A stretch of DNA of 64,000 nucleotides from Helicobacter bilis ATCC 51630 (lineage in GTDB: Bacteria; Campylobacterota; Campylobacteria; Campylobacterales; Helicobacteraceae), in contig NZ_JMKW01000005.1 in NCBI RefSeq assembly GCF_000686565.1, forward strand, positions 1-64,000, given 5' to 3'. Made by a program: the position numbers and the translations under genes. The notes under the pieces were generated by a model, which saw nothing but the letters and a program-made list of their open reading frames with translations, searched no databases and was not told the DNA's origin. Below, piece by piece: positions 1 to 8,956 of the stretch. Position 1 is the first letter of the stretch. Each line of letters opens with the position of its first letter.

Positions 1-464
1 AGGCTTTTAACAAACTGAAAACAAAGCAAAACATACTTTAATACTACTTGCATAACTTAATTATACGCTTATATGTTTTATTGACTTTGTATCTAGTCTT
101 TAATGTTTTTGTATTGTGTGTAATTTTAATTTGTATCAAAGTATTAATTAATTTGTAATTTTGTATTGCTTAGTTTGTAACACTTTGTAAAGTGAAAATG
201 TAACTTATAAACTTAATGCAAAAATCATATAAAAGTTACTTGTATTTTTAGTTATAATTGGAATGGTATTTTAAAGGGTTAAAATCTTTAGAATATGTGT
301 TATTTTACTTGTAATTTTATGTAGTAATGAAAAAAGGATACACAAAAAGTAAAAAGGCTTTTTTACTTAGTGTTTAGAGCATCGGTATTTTGGGCGTTTG
401 GAGTGTTTTTTGTAACGCTGGGGTAATATAATGCGTGATTTTTATATCTTAGACTTTCATTTCA
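1..464. other. AT-rich non-coding stretch with TTTGTA-type repeats
   Basis: I see no convincing gene here. Between about 85 and 200 the words TTTGTAA, TTTGTAT and TTTGCAA-like variants recur many times, some close together, and a segment near 128-190 resembles one near 46325-46375 (both contain ATCAAAGTATTAAT followed by a TTTG word and an AACACTTT word). A TATAAT hexamer sits near 427 on the plus strand but no plus-strand gene follows. The stretch lies downstream of the broken msrA on the minus strand. Confidence 0.5.
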
Positions 465-940
465 CTACTTTTTGGTTTCTTTCTTGCTATCCCTAAAACT
501 TCGCAAAGCAGTATCTATATCAATATGGCAATAGCCATTGGGATTTTTCTCTAAATACTTTTGATGATAACTTTCTGCTTCATAAAAATTAGCTAAAGGC
601 AGCATCTCTGTAACTGCCTTGCGATTCTGCCTTTGCTCCCACGCTCTCAAGCATTCTCTTATTACATTCTCATTCTCTAAATCTACATAATACACGCCAC
701 TGCGATACTGCGTCCCCCTATCATTGCCTTGATAATCTCACGCAATGAAAGCACAGATTCATCATACTCTAGCCTTAAAGCTTCTGCCGCCCCACTTGTC
801 CCACTACATACAAGTTCATAAGATGGATTTGCAATTTGAGAGTTCGCATAGCCAACAACAGAATCTAGCACACCTTTAAGCCTATCAAAATAGCCCTGCA
901 CTCCCCAAAAGCAACCACCAGCAAGATAAATCACCGCCAT
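465..940 (-). pseudogene. msrA: Peptide methionine sulfoxide reductase MsrA, internally deleted
   Basis: MsrA reduces methionine-S-sulfoxide in oxidised proteins. The N-terminal piece (683-940) has the catalytic GGCFWG motif near residues 8-13 and the usual MsrA start. The C-terminal piece (465-about 710) reads [14 protein letters not shown] and then [17 protein letters not shown], both typical of MsrA. The two halves are in different frames. After LREII the reading jumps straight to the [12 protein letters not shown] segment, so roughly 15 residues normally present between them (the FFRIIDPT region of the family) are missing, and the deletion is not a multiple of three. The catalytic Cys is kept but the product would be truncated at about 85 residues. 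No MsrB domain is attached or adjacent. Confidence 0.85.
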
Positions 941-1159
941 TTTTGCCCCTTAATACAACAAACTTCTTTGAGACATAATCCTACTTATATTGTTTATATA
1001 AAACACAAATAGCCACAAAGAAATAAATTTATTTTATAAACTTATAAAATCTCTTAAAAAGCTTTTAAGATTCTAAAATTTAACTTCCAATACGCTAAGC
1101 ACTAGAATCATAATCGCAACAAACTCCACAAGAGTTTAGCCCACAAGATTGCAAAAAAC

Positions 1160-2122
1160 CTAACCCCTTAAGCCCTTCTCACTCAAATACCTATCCAAAC
1201 TCTCATCATCAAGCACCCTGTCATAATACTGCAGGGCAATCCGCCTTTTATCATTTGTCTGTATATCGCCATTTATCGTGTCAATAAACTCCCTAAAATC
1301 CGCATTTTTATTCACTAGCATATCAATGGTTTTAAAATCCAAGTTTCTTACCAACGATGGCAAAAGCACAGAAGATTCAGTAGGCTCTAGCTCTAGCTTT
1401 ATAAGCCCAATGCCAAAGCTACTATGCAGCCGCCTTAGCTCATCAAACACTTCAGAATCTAGCTCTTCAAATACGACCAAATACCCCTCATTTGCAAAGC
1501 TAGAGTTACTCACCGCTTGAAAGTAGCTTTCTTTCAAATTGCTAAAATCAAGTGAAACCTTTAGCTCAAAGGAGTAAATCTTAAAATCACGGCGGTTTAG
1601 ATTCTGGCTTAGCTCTAGCGTTTCTCTCTCACTATAATCATTAAATGGGAAATGCACCCCTACAATATCGGGATAGTTCCACTTATCCTGCCCACTTTGC
1701 GTCTTTTTGCTCTTTTCGTGCTTTATCGTCTTTGCATACACATCAAAATAATCTTTTGCAAACCGCACAAACAACGGGTGCAAATCCCGCTCGTGAAAGC
1801 CCCTGCCTTTTTGCTTTTCATAGTTTGTCTTGTTTGTTTGCATTATAGATTCTAATCCCTTTTGCAGCTCATTCTCTCTCGCCCTTAGCCAAAAGGTCGT
1901 AGGCTTAGTAGAGGCTTTCATAAAGATAGAATCTTGCCTATCCCTTACATCTATATACAGCAATGCCCCCATAGTTGCTTGTGGTGTTTTGCCGATACTT
2001 TTTAGATTCTTATCTAGCCCTTTTTCCACTGCTATATCCCAAACCTGTCCCGCTTTAAGCGGAGCAGTCGCACTCTCTAGCACAGCCCTTGCCACTTCCA
2101 AATATGTCATTTTCTTTTGCAT
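1160..2122 (-). CDS. HrgA-like protein: HARE-HTH domain plus PD-(D/E)XK-type nuclease-like domain
   Basis: The N-terminal 80 residues look like a HARE-HTH (HB1/ASXL) winged-helix domain: a helix with YLEVARAVLE, then GQVWDIA, then ATMGALLYIDV. The C-terminal half has a restriction-endonuclease-like signature, PDIVGV at residues 151-156 followed by FELKV around E186 and K188. The overall layout matches the HrgA family of Helicobacter, named from H. pylori strains where hrgA replaces a restriction gene. Binding and possible cleavage of modified DNA is an inference from other HARE-HTH/nuclease fusions and has not been shown for this protein. The gene is divergent from the VWA-like gene at 2279, with 156 bp between them. 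No methyltransferase is adjacent. At 320 residues it appears intact. Confidence 0.7.
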   Translation of the reverse strand: MQKKMTYLEVARAVLESATAPLKAGQVWDIAVEKGLDKNLKSIGKTPQATMGALLYIDVRDRQDSIFMKASTKPTTFWLRARENELQKGLESIMQTNKTNYEKQKGRGFHERDLHPLFVRFAKDYFDVYAKTIKHEKSKKTQSGQDKWNYPDIVGVHFPFNDYSERETLELSQNLNRRDFKIYSFELKVSLDFSNLKESYFQAVSNSSFANEGYLVVFEELDSEVFDELRRLHSSFGIGLIKLELEPTESSVLLPSLVRNLDFKTIDMLVNKNADFREFIDTINGDIQTNDKRRIALQYYDRVLDDESLDRYLSEKGLRG

Positions 2123-2278
2123 TTTTATCCTTAGAATAATATAAATAAAATTATAGCATTAGATTCCAAAAGTAACTTTAGAGTTACAAAGTCCGCTATT
2201 ACTACGCATATTTGCCTTTGATTAGTGAAAAATACGCAATGATTAAGGACAAGTGAATCTCGCATAAAGGAAGTGAAA

Positions 2279-3310
2279 ATGACAGAGTTTGACCCAATTG
2301 ATGAAAAAGTCGTGTTTGAAAAGCTAAGTAATCTTATCAATGGAATGGACTGCTCTAAGCAGAGTTTAGAGCAGCATAAAGAGCAACAAGGCGTGATTTA
2401 TGCTAAAGATGGAGAGAGTATCCAATCTTCTAGCACGAATAAAAGGATTTGCTTTGCAGATAGAATCCTAAATGGTGGAATCTTGCAAAAAGATGGGAGC
2501 TACATAAGCGATGATAAGCAGTTTATATATAGCCTTGAGACAAGTGGGGCTGGGCTTTTGCGTATCACTTCTGTGTGTAAAAAGACAAGCTTTATCCTAG
2601 TAAATTTCTCGCAAAAAAATGCTGATTTTGGAATCTATTTGCGTGAAAAGCCTTATAAGGAAATGGGCTTTGTGTATTGCAACACTTTTAGTTTGCACCC
2701 CTATATTAAGGCTTTCAAGGAAATCGCCCCCTATATTGCAAAGCGAATTTATAAGCCTGATTTCTTCACAAAGGCAGTGGTGAATGACTATAAAAGTATG
2801 CTTGCAAATACGCTTGGACCATTTTATGAGCCAAAATCATTTGATAAAGCGGTGCAAGAGATTAGCTTAAATCCGCAGTATCTCTATCTTCTTAATGTCG
2901 CTATGATTGAGAGTATGAAGCATTTTACTAAGGATAATGGGCTAGTAAAAGAGCTATATATTTTTGCAAGTAACCCAACACCTCCTGATAGCTTCCGCGC
3001 ACAAACACTTCTTAGCACGATGAAAAGTCTCAATCGCAATATCACGCAAGGAAAGCCAGAACTTGTTATCAATCAAGTGGTGTTTCATAGCTTTGCTTTG
3101 GGCGAAGAAGTGGAGTTTTTGCAGGAATTAAGCAAGGATAGTGGCGGAAAATACTATAAAGTGGATTCTACTTTGGCGTTTAAAAAGGCATTATTAAGCC
3201 ACCTTGATAATGGCAGAATGCCAGAGCCAAAAGAGCTAGGCGATGATGTGAGCATAGTGCCTAGCAAGCCAGAAAAAATGCACGATGATAATCCACCAAA
3301 AGATAAGTAA
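2279..3310 (+). CDS. Hypothetical protein with a C-terminal VWA-like half
   Basis: I do not recognise a named family. I prefer the ATG at 2279 over the GTG at 2273 because AAAGGAAG at 2266-2273 is a good Shine-Dalgarno for it. The protein is about 343 residues and soluble, with no signal peptide. The last third resembles the end of a von Willebrand A fold: a beta strand ELYIFAS, a helix with LLSTMKSLN, a strand VVFHSF, then FLQELSKDSGGKYYKV, which is typical of VWA C-termini. The DxSxS metal-site motif is not visible, so metal binding is doubtful. The C-terminus is charged and proline-rich. It is divergent from the HrgA-like gene, which hints at a shared accessory function, but that is only context. 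Confidence 0.55.
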   Translation: MTEFDPIDEKVVFEKLSNLINGMDCSKQSLEQHKEQQGVIYAKDGESIQSSSTNKRICFADRILNGGILQKDGSYISDDKQFIYSLETSGAGLLRITSVCKKTSFILVNFSQKNADFGIYLREKPYKEMGFVYCNTFSLHPYIKAFKEIAPYIAKRIYKPDFFTKAVVNDYKSMLANTLGPFYEPKSFDKAVQEISLNPQYLYLLNVAMIESMKHFTKDNGLVKELYIFASNPTPPDSFRAQTLLSTMKSLNRNITQGKPELVINQVVFHSFALGEEVEFLQELSKDSGGKYYKVDSTLAFKKALLSHLDNGRMPEPKELGDDVSIVPSKPEKMHDDNPPKDK

Positions 3311-3400
3311 AAAGCATTAGAATCTAGCTCACTTAAAAAGTCTTTTATGTATCTTGTCATCTAGATTCTATTGCCAAGAATTTTACATATAATTTTTAGC

Positions 3401-3406
3401 TATAAT
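3401..3406 (+). promoter_or_regulatory. Probable -10 box of lptE
   Basis: TATAAT lies in the context TAGCTATAATAC, 38 bases upstream of the lptE start. This T-rich, extended -10 form without a clear -35 is the usual epsilonproteobacterial housekeeping promoter. Confidence 0.55.
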
Positions 3407-3443
3407 ACAACTTCATTTTTTGAATACATAACTAGGTAAATTC

Positions 3444-3947
3444 ATGCTATTTTATAGAATCTTTTTTATATTTTTTGCCATATATGTGAGTGGTTGTGGC
3501 TATAAACCCATGTCATATTATGCAAATAAAGCCTTAGGTGAGAAAGTCTATGTAGAACTCATTGTCAATCTAGAGAATCCAGAAGAATCTGTAAAGATTA
3601 AAGACTTAGTAAATGAGGCGATTGTTTCGCGTTTTCATTCAAGGATAGCAAATAAGAGTGAGGCAGATTCTATCCTTAAGGTTAATGTAGAAAATATACA
3701 AGATACAATCATTGGCACAAATACACAAGGCATTGCGACCTTTTATCGTGTGTTTCTTAATATTTCCTTTAGCTTTAATCACAATGGAAAAGCCTTTAAC
3801 TTTGCAAATCAAGGTTATTATGACTATGCTGCCTCACTTGGTAGCCCAACAATCACTTATAATAATAGATCAAATGCAATCATTGAAGCAGCAAGACAAA
3901 GCCTTGATAGATTTATATCTCAAATTGGTTATAGTGCATCCTTTTAA
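3444..3947 (+). CDS. lptE: LptE-like LPS-assembly lipoprotein
   Basis: This is a 167-residue lipoprotein. A hydrophobic leader of about 17 residues ends in the lipobox VSGC, followed at once by GYKP, the start typical of LptE-family proteins. LptE plugs the LptD barrel that inserts lipopolysaccharide into the outer leaflet. The body shows the expected strand-rich layout (KVYVELIVNLENPEES, then SILKVNVENI, then FYRVFLNISFSF). Its length matches LptE. It stands alone between the VWA-like gene and the cytochrome c peroxidase, with its own promoter-like box. The assignment rests on the lipobox, length and layout, so it is good but not certain. Confidence 0.65.
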   Translation: MLFYRIFFIFFAIYVSGCGYKPMSYYANKALGEKVYVELIVNLENPEESVKIKDLVNEAIVSRFHSRIANKSEADSILKVNVENIQDTIIGTNTQGIATFYRVFLNISFSFNHNGKAFNFANQGYYDYAASLGSPTITYNNRSNAIIEAARQSLDRFISQIGYSASF

Positions 3948-4061
3948 TTTCCCCATATTAGAATCCAAAGTTTAAACATAATCTTAAAGGATAGAATTAT
4001 TGAGTGTGAATTGTATATGCGATGATTGCTTAAGCCTTTAAGATTCTACATAACATTAATG

Positions 4062-4067
4062 TATAAT
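4062..4067 (+). promoter_or_regulatory. Probable -10 box of the cytochrome c peroxidase gene
   Basis: TATAAT occurs in GTATAATAGC about 75 bases before the preferred start at 4143, leaving a leader of about 65 nucleotides. Confidence 0.4.
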
Positions 4068-4142
4068 AGCAATTTTTGTTTTATTGTGATAAAAAGTGTG
4101 TCATGCAAAGACGACTATATAAAAATTACAAAAAGGGTAGTT

Positions 4143-5270
4143 ATGAAAAAGATGAGAAAAAATCTATTTAGCCTTATATCTCAAGTGCAATCAAAAGTTA
4201 TGCTTTTTGGCATTATTATATGCAGTAGCTTTTTTGTATTTACACAGCTTGTTTATGGCTTTGAAGACATAGGGGCAAAGATAGAAGCCATCGCCAAAAA
4301 GGCACATTCAGCTGGATTAAAGCCTGTGAGTGAGGGTGCTGAATTAGCTACATTGCAAAAAGGTATGTTTGATAAAAAGTCAGATTTTAGCTTTTCAGAG
4401 GCACAACTTGAGTTAGGTAAGATTCTCTACTTTGATCCGCGTTTAAGTAATGATGGTATGCGCTCATGCAATACTTGCCATAATATCGCTATGCAAGGCA
4501 CAAGCACACTTGATAAAAGTCAAAATAACCCCTATCATCTCAATGTCCCAACAATCTATAACATGCTTTTTAATGATGCCGCCTACTACAAAGGACAAAT
4601 AAAAAGACATGATAAACTAGATACAAACACAAGCAAATTTTTATCAAAAAATATTACCGCTAGGGCGACTTTACATGCACTAAAGGCAGATAATGAAATG
4701 AAAGGTGATATGCAAAAAATCATTCAAGGTATCACCAACTCAAAAGAATATATGCGTTATTTTATAAGGGCGTATGGCACGAAAGTAAAGGTTGATGAGA
4801 ATCTTATCGCACAAACTTTAGCGGGCTTTATTATGAGTTTAAATGTAGTTACTCGCTTTGATGATTTTTTGAATGGGAATCTAAAAGCCCTCAGCATTAG
4901 TGAAGCTGAAGGGCTTGATATGTTTATTGAAAAGGGCTGTGTAACATGTCATAATGGCGTAAATCTTGGTGGGACAATGCAGCCTTTTGAAGTTATAGGC
5001 AGATATAAGTTCAGTGATTTAGGGAAGTTTGGCACAGATTCTAATAAAATGCTGAAAGTCCCAACGCTGCGTAATATCACTGCAACTGCACCATATTTTC
5101 ATAATGGTGGATTCAGTAACCTTGATGATGCGATTAAAGAAATGGGGAGAATACAAATAGGCATTAATCTCTCGAATAAAGACATAGCAAAGATTATCGA
5201 GTTTTTAGAATCTTTAAGTGGTGAGATACGACCTATAACAATACCGACCTTGCCTAGAGCAAGTTTTTAA
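4143..5270 (+). CDS. Periplasmic di-haem cytochrome c peroxidase
   Basis: The enzyme reduces hydrogen peroxide to water in the periplasm using cytochrome c as donor. Two c-type haem motifs are present, CNTCH near residue 109 and CVTCH near residue 266, the spacing expected of the CcpA/MauG family. I chose the ATG at 4143 because AAGGG lies 5-9 bases upstream and the protein then begins with a normal signal peptide (basic MKKMRKN, then a hydrophobic stretch ending near VYGFED). The longer reading from 4026 adds an unlikely N-terminus. About 375 residues is normal for the family. It is a single gene, not in an operon, as with the homologous peroxidase gene of H. pylori. Confidence 0.85.
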   Translation: MKKMRKNLFSLISQVQSKVMLFGIIICSSFFVFTQLVYGFEDIGAKIEAIAKKAHSAGLKPVSEGAELATLQKGMFDKKSDFSFSEAQLELGKILYFDPRLSNDGMRSCNTCHNIAMQGTSTLDKSQNNPYHLNVPTIYNMLFNDAAYYKGQIKRHDKLDTNTSKFLSKNITARATLHALKADNEMKGDMQKIIQGITNSKEYMRYFIRAYGTKVKVDENLIAQTLAGFIMSLNVVTRFDDFLNGNLKALSISEAEGLDMFIEKGCVTCHNGVNLGGTMQPFEVIGRYKFSDLGKFGTDSNKMLKVPTLRNITATAPYFHNGGFSNLDDAIKEMGRIQIGINLSNKDIAKIIEFLESLSGEIRPITIPTLPRASF

Positions 5271-5327
5271 TGGAACGAGTTTCTAAGACAATTTTAAGGG
5301 CTATTTATGGGCTTTAGATTCTATAAA

Positions 5328-5360
5328 TTGTCATATTGAACAAAGCGAAATATCTAATAT
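5328..5360. repeat. Partial copy of palindromic repeat family 1
   Basis: The segment begins TTGTCATATTGAACAAAGCGAAATATCTAA-like, a diverged left arm of the family whose better copies begin CTTGTCATACTGAGC and continue GCGAAGTATCT. No matching right arm follows. It lies between the peroxidase gene and waaF. Confidence 0.5.
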
Positions 5361-5468
5361 AAAATCTAAAAAGCTAAATAAAGCCTGATAGAAGCTTTTA
5401 TAATTTATTGCCAACTAATCTATTTCATAGAATCTTTTTATTCTAGATTCCAAACAGAAGGGTATCAA

Positions 5469-6647
5469 ATGCGATATATATTAATTAAACTTCCAAATTG
5501 GCTTGGTGATACAATGATGCTAACACCAACCATTGCTTGTATAAGGCGATTTTTCCCACAAGCAAAAATCATTCTCGTTGGTAATGCTTTGAGTGTGAGT
5601 CTATTTAACACGAATAAAACTTTTATAAAAATCTTTACTGATAAGAGTAAGCAAAAAAAAGGCATTATAAATCGCATTAGAGAGACAGCTGCACTTGCAG
5701 GAGAGATTAATGGCTATTTGCATGAAAATAATATAACACTTGATTGTGCGATAACTACGCAAAATAACTTTTTTTCCGCTTTTTTACTCTCAAAAATAGC
5801 GGTTAAAAAACGCATTGGCTATGGTGATAAAAATGCTTTTGGTATGCGTAAATTTCTCTTAACTCATATAGTCAAATATACAAGCGGTCGTCCGCCACTT
5901 TGCACACATCAGGTGTTAAGCTATATTCATTTATTGCTGCCGATTTTACCGCATAGTTTTTTTAAAGATTGCAAGTTAGATTCTAAAAGCGTGCATTACA
6001 ATCCGCTTGCAAGTCGTGTGCAAAATATGCTTTATAATGAAGCAAAAGATTTACAACTCTACCTTCCTTTTACAGAGAAAAAGTCGAAAAAAAAGATTAT
6101 TGCCATTAGCACAAGTGCGAGTTATGGAGATTCTAAAATGTGGCTTATTTCACATTTCATAGAAGTGATTGTAGCTTTCATACACAAAGGCTATAATGTT
6201 AGAATCTATGGGGCTAAAGATGATATAGAGAGAAACGCACAGATAGAAAAAAGTGTGAAAGAAGCCTTGAAAGAAAGCGATTATGAAAGATTAGAGAATC
6301 TAAGCGGGAAAACTAGCATACAAGAACTCATTCAATCTTTAAGTGAATGCAGACTTTATATCGGCAATGACAGCGGGACGACACATATCGCTAGAGCGCT
6401 AAATTTACCTAGCATTATTATCTTTGGTCCTATGCCCTTTTCTTGGTGTAGTCCTTGGAGTGTTTTAGAGACTGAAAAACGGGGAGAATACTACATTACA
6501 GAAAATACGATTTCTATACAAAAAGATCTTTCATGTGTGCCTTGCAAACAAAAGACCTGCCCCCTAAAACACCATAATTGCATGAGACTAATCACACCGC
6601 AAGAGGTGCTAGAACTTGGATATAAGTTGCTGGATTCTAGTTTCTAA
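5469..6647 (+). CDS. waaF: ADP-heptose:LPS heptosyltransferase II (WaaF family)
   Basis: WaaF adds the second L-glycero-D-manno-heptose to the inner core of lipopolysaccharide at the cytoplasmic face of the inner membrane. The 392-residue protein opens with KLPNWLGDTMMLTPTI, the family N-terminal acceptor-site motif, and carries the family 9 donor-site signature YIGNDSGTTHIARAL followed by PSIIIFGP near residues 297-325. A C-terminal CVPCKQKTCPL segment with clustered cysteines is typical of WaaF. It is slightly longer than usual (about 350). It stands alone here; neighbouring core-LPS genes are not in this window. Confidence 0.85.
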   Translation: MRYILIKLPNWLGDTMMLTPTIACIRRFFPQAKIILVGNALSVSLFNTNKTFIKIFTDKSKQKKGIINRIRETAALAGEINGYLHENNITLDCAITTQNNFFSAFLLSKIAVKKRIGYGDKNAFGMRKFLLTHIVKYTSGRPPLCTHQVLSYIHLLLPILPHSFFKDCKLDSKSVHYNPLASRVQNMLYNEAKDLQLYLPFTEKKSKKKIIAISTSASYGDSKMWLISHFIEVIVAFIHKGYNVRIYGAKDDIERNAQIEKSVKEALKESDYERLENLSGKTSIQELIQSLSECRLYIGNDSGTTHIARALNLPSIIIFGPMPFSWCSPWSVLETEKRGEYYITENTISIQKDLSCVPCKQKTCPLKHHNCMRLITPQEVLELGYKLLDSSF

Positions 6648-6655
6648 AACAACTG

Positions 6656-6738
6656 CTTGTCATACTAAGCCTTTAGGCGAAGTATCTAGCACGAAGTCTA
6701 AAAAAGATATTTCGTGCTTACGCGCTCAATATGACAAG
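6656..6738. repeat. Palindromic repeat family 1, full copy downstream of waaF
   Basis: An 83-bp element has left end CTTGTCATACTAAGCC and right end GCTCAATATGACAAG, which are inverted copies. Inside, GAAGTATCT on the left is mirrored by AGATATTTCG on the right. It can fold into one long hairpin and may also act as the waaF terminator. Other copies are at 10348, 10526, 10637 and inside mfd at 62405. Confidence 0.75.
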
Positions 6739-6936
6739 ATTTCAGATTCTCTATCTTTATGAGTGGATGCAAGGCCTTGGAGTTGCATTTTGCTAGATTC
6801 TAGAGACTAGTGAGTTTAAGATATTTGGAATGAAAAATGCTACTTTTAGAAATAACCATGAAGCCTTATTAGAATCTAAGGCTGTGATTTATGTTTGATA
6901 AGATTAGGCGTAGGGGTTATCTTTGCATAATTTTGC

Positions 6937-6942
6937 TATAAT
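6937..6942 (+). promoter_or_regulatory. Probable -10 box for the J-domain gene and nadK
   Basis: TATAAT sits in TTTTGCTATAATC, the strongest promoter-like site in the 364-bp gap 6648-7011, about 70 bases before the start at 7012. Confidence 0.5.
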
Positions 6943-7011
6943 CTTTTAGAATCTGTATAATTATATTATTATCAATAGATAGATATGCTTTAGGGTTTTT
7001 AGGGTGAAGTG

Positions 7012-7791
7012 ATGATTTCTTGTTGCGACAAATATGTGCAAATAAAGCTTGCTGAAGATAGCAAGATTCTACCAAAGGTGCTTTCTTATGCAAAAAAGCA
7101 TTTTAGTCGCAATTATAGATTATCAAGCTCTGTTTTAATTCTCGATGATGGTGAGATAGTTAAGAAAAACTATCTTATTAATTGGTGCTATCATGCGGCA
7201 AATCACTATGACCCAAACGACAATACTGAATTAGAATTTGCCTTAGCAAATAGCCATTTACCCATACGCATAAAGATGGTAAAATCTACTGACCTATTAG
7301 AGAGAATTCGCGTGAAGATTCAAATGATTGGCACTTCTCGCATTATTCTCACCTTAAGCAAACGCAACAGAGTAGCAGAACGCTACATAAAGGCAATGTT
7401 TGGCTCTCACTACATAGGCATGAGTCAAAATGAAATTTATTTACAATCAGGCAATGAGTTTTTTTGGGAAAGCGTTATGAGATTTATTGGCAATCGCATT
7501 ATACATAATATAGTGCTATCCTTTGAATATAGTGATTTTAATGCTGATGAGATCACATTTTTGACCTCGCAAGAAAAAGAGCTTAGGCAGTGTTATGCGA
7601 TTTTAGATTCTCAATTTGGCGATGATTTTGAGCTTGTGAAAAAGCGTTATCTCAAACTAGCAAGAGAATATCACCCAGATAATTTTTATGGTGAAAATGA
7701 AAAAGAGATTCTAGACTATACGACAAAATTCCATAAGATTACGGAAGCATATAAGACGATTAAACGCACAGAGCATTTGCATACAAACTAG
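7012..7791 (+). CDS. DnaJ-domain protein (C-terminal J domain)
   Basis: The ORF encodes about 259 residues. The C-terminal 60 form a J domain with the invariant HPD at residues 221-223 in REYHPDNFY, preceded by the helix KKRYLKLAR and followed by a helix ending ITEAYKTIK. J domains stimulate the ATPase of a DnaK-type Hsp70. The N-terminal 190 residues have no domain I recognise and no signal peptide. AGGG at 7001-7004 favours the ATG at 7012 over the GTG at 7009. nadK follows after 19 bases, so the two are probably co-transcribed. A chaperone partner role is inferred; the substrate is unknown. Confidence 0.7.
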   Translation: MISCCDKYVQIKLAEDSKILPKVLSYAKKHFSRNYRLSSSVLILDDGEIVKKNYLINWCYHAANHYDPNDNTELEFALANSHLPIRIKMVKSTDLLERIRVKIQMIGTSRIILTLSKRNRVAERYIKAMFGSHYIGMSQNEIYLQSGNEFFWESVMRFIGNRIIHNIVLSFEYSDFNADEITFLTSQEKELRQCYAILDSQFGDDFELVKKRYLKLAREYHPDNFYGENEKEILDYTTKFHKITEAYKTIKRTEHLHTN

Positions 7792-7810
7792 CCAGAATCA
7801 AGGATAATAC

Positions 7811-8710
7811 ATGGAGCAAAAAGAACGCAATGTAGAAAAAGTAGGCATCATCTTGCGTCCCCAAAGCACTCATATAAAGCCTATTTTCTTAGAGATACAA
7901 AAGAAGTTAGAAAAGGCAGACATACAGGTCATGCTAGAATCTTCTAGTGCGAAAATGCTAGATTTAGAATCCATTGAAAGCTATGATATGCAGTATCTAT
8001 GTAAGCATGTAGATATGCTCTTTAGTATCGGTGGAGATGGCACACTTTTATCTGTTGCAAATCAAAGCTATGGCAGCAATGTGCCTATACTTGGTATAAA
8101 TTCTGGTAGGCTTGGATACTTAACCATCGCATTACCACATGAGATAGATAACCTTATCCCTCGCATAAAGCATGGAGAATATAGTATTAATAAGCACCTT
8201 ATGCTAGAGGGCTATGTAAAGAAAAGCGATATGCAAGAAAATGGGGGGCTAGAGATTCCACAGCCATTTGTCGCCCTAAATGAGTTTTTGCTATCAAGGG
8301 CTGGTGTTAGCGGTATGTTGGAGATTGAAGCATCAATTGAGGGTGTATTGTTTAATCACTACCGATTAGATGGGCTACTTGTAGCAACGCCAACTGGCTC
8401 TAGTGCATACAATGTATCTGCTGGTGGAAGTCTTGTGTATCCAAATTGTCGTAATGTATTACTCACGCCTATATGTGCGCATTCTTTAACACAAAGACCA
8501 TTAATCCTTGATGATTCCTTTATTATTGAATTGAAATTTAAGAATGTTGGCACACTTATATGCGATGGACAACAGAGAATCTCTATGCCAAAAGATAGTG
8601 TCATTTGTATCAAAACTGCAGAACACAACGCACATCTTGTAGAACTCACACCAAACTTCTATTTCATGCGATTAAGAGAAAAGCTCGGCTGGGGACAGAT
8701 TGAATCTTAA
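7811..8710 (+). CDS. nadK: NAD kinase
   Basis: NAD kinase phosphorylates NAD to NADP using ATP or polyphosphate. The family signature GGDGT is at residues 74-78 in SIGGDGTLLSVA, followed by LGINSGRLGYLT. The NE/D-type nucleotide-binding segment occurs as ALNEFLLSR, and the C-terminal domain has LLVATPTGSSAYNVSAGG and DGQ. At 299 residues it is the usual length. It is likely co-transcribed with the J-domain gene upstream. It converges on pgi, with a 246-bp gap holding a small hairpin. Confidence 0.95.
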   Translation: MEQKERNVEKVGIILRPQSTHIKPIFLEIQKKLEKADIQVMLESSSAKMLDLESIESYDMQYLCKHVDMLFSIGGDGTLLSVANQSYGSNVPILGINSGRLGYLTIALPHEIDNLIPRIKHGEYSINKHLMLEGYVKKSDMQENGGLEIPQPFVALNEFLLSRAGVSGMLEIEASIEGVLFNHYRLDGLLVATPTGSSAYNVSAGGSLVYPNCRNVLLTPICAHSLTQRPLILDDSFIIELKFKNVGTLICDGQQRISMPKDSVICIKTAEHNAHLVELTPNFYFMRLREKLGWGQIES

Positions 8711-8810
8711 TTAAAATCTAAATTAAATTATAAAAGCAAATATTACTACACCTCAATATATTTTATCTTACTCTTTTATTTTTGCAGAATCTTGTCGTAT
8801 TAAGATTATA

Positions 8811-8830
8811 GATAAAATGTCTATTTTATC
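8811..8830. terminator. Candidate bidirectional terminator hairpin between nadK and pgi
   Basis: GATAAAAT, four loop bases, ATTTTATC: a perfect 8-bp inverted repeat between two convergent genes. It is AT-rich, so termination strength is uncertain. Confidence 0.35.
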
Positions 8831-8956
8831 GCCCTTCAAGTTATTTCACTTTACCTAGCATTGCAAATGCTGGTTCAAGTCATAGCAAAAAAAGAAAAGA
8901 TTAATCTTCATGCATAGGTGTATAAAATTTGTTGCACTATCGTAAAGATTATCCAA

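Noticed and set aside
4026-4142. Longer start for cytochrome c peroxidase at 4026
   Set aside because: It would bury the signal peptide; the ATG at 4143 has a good ribosome binding site and normal signal peptide.
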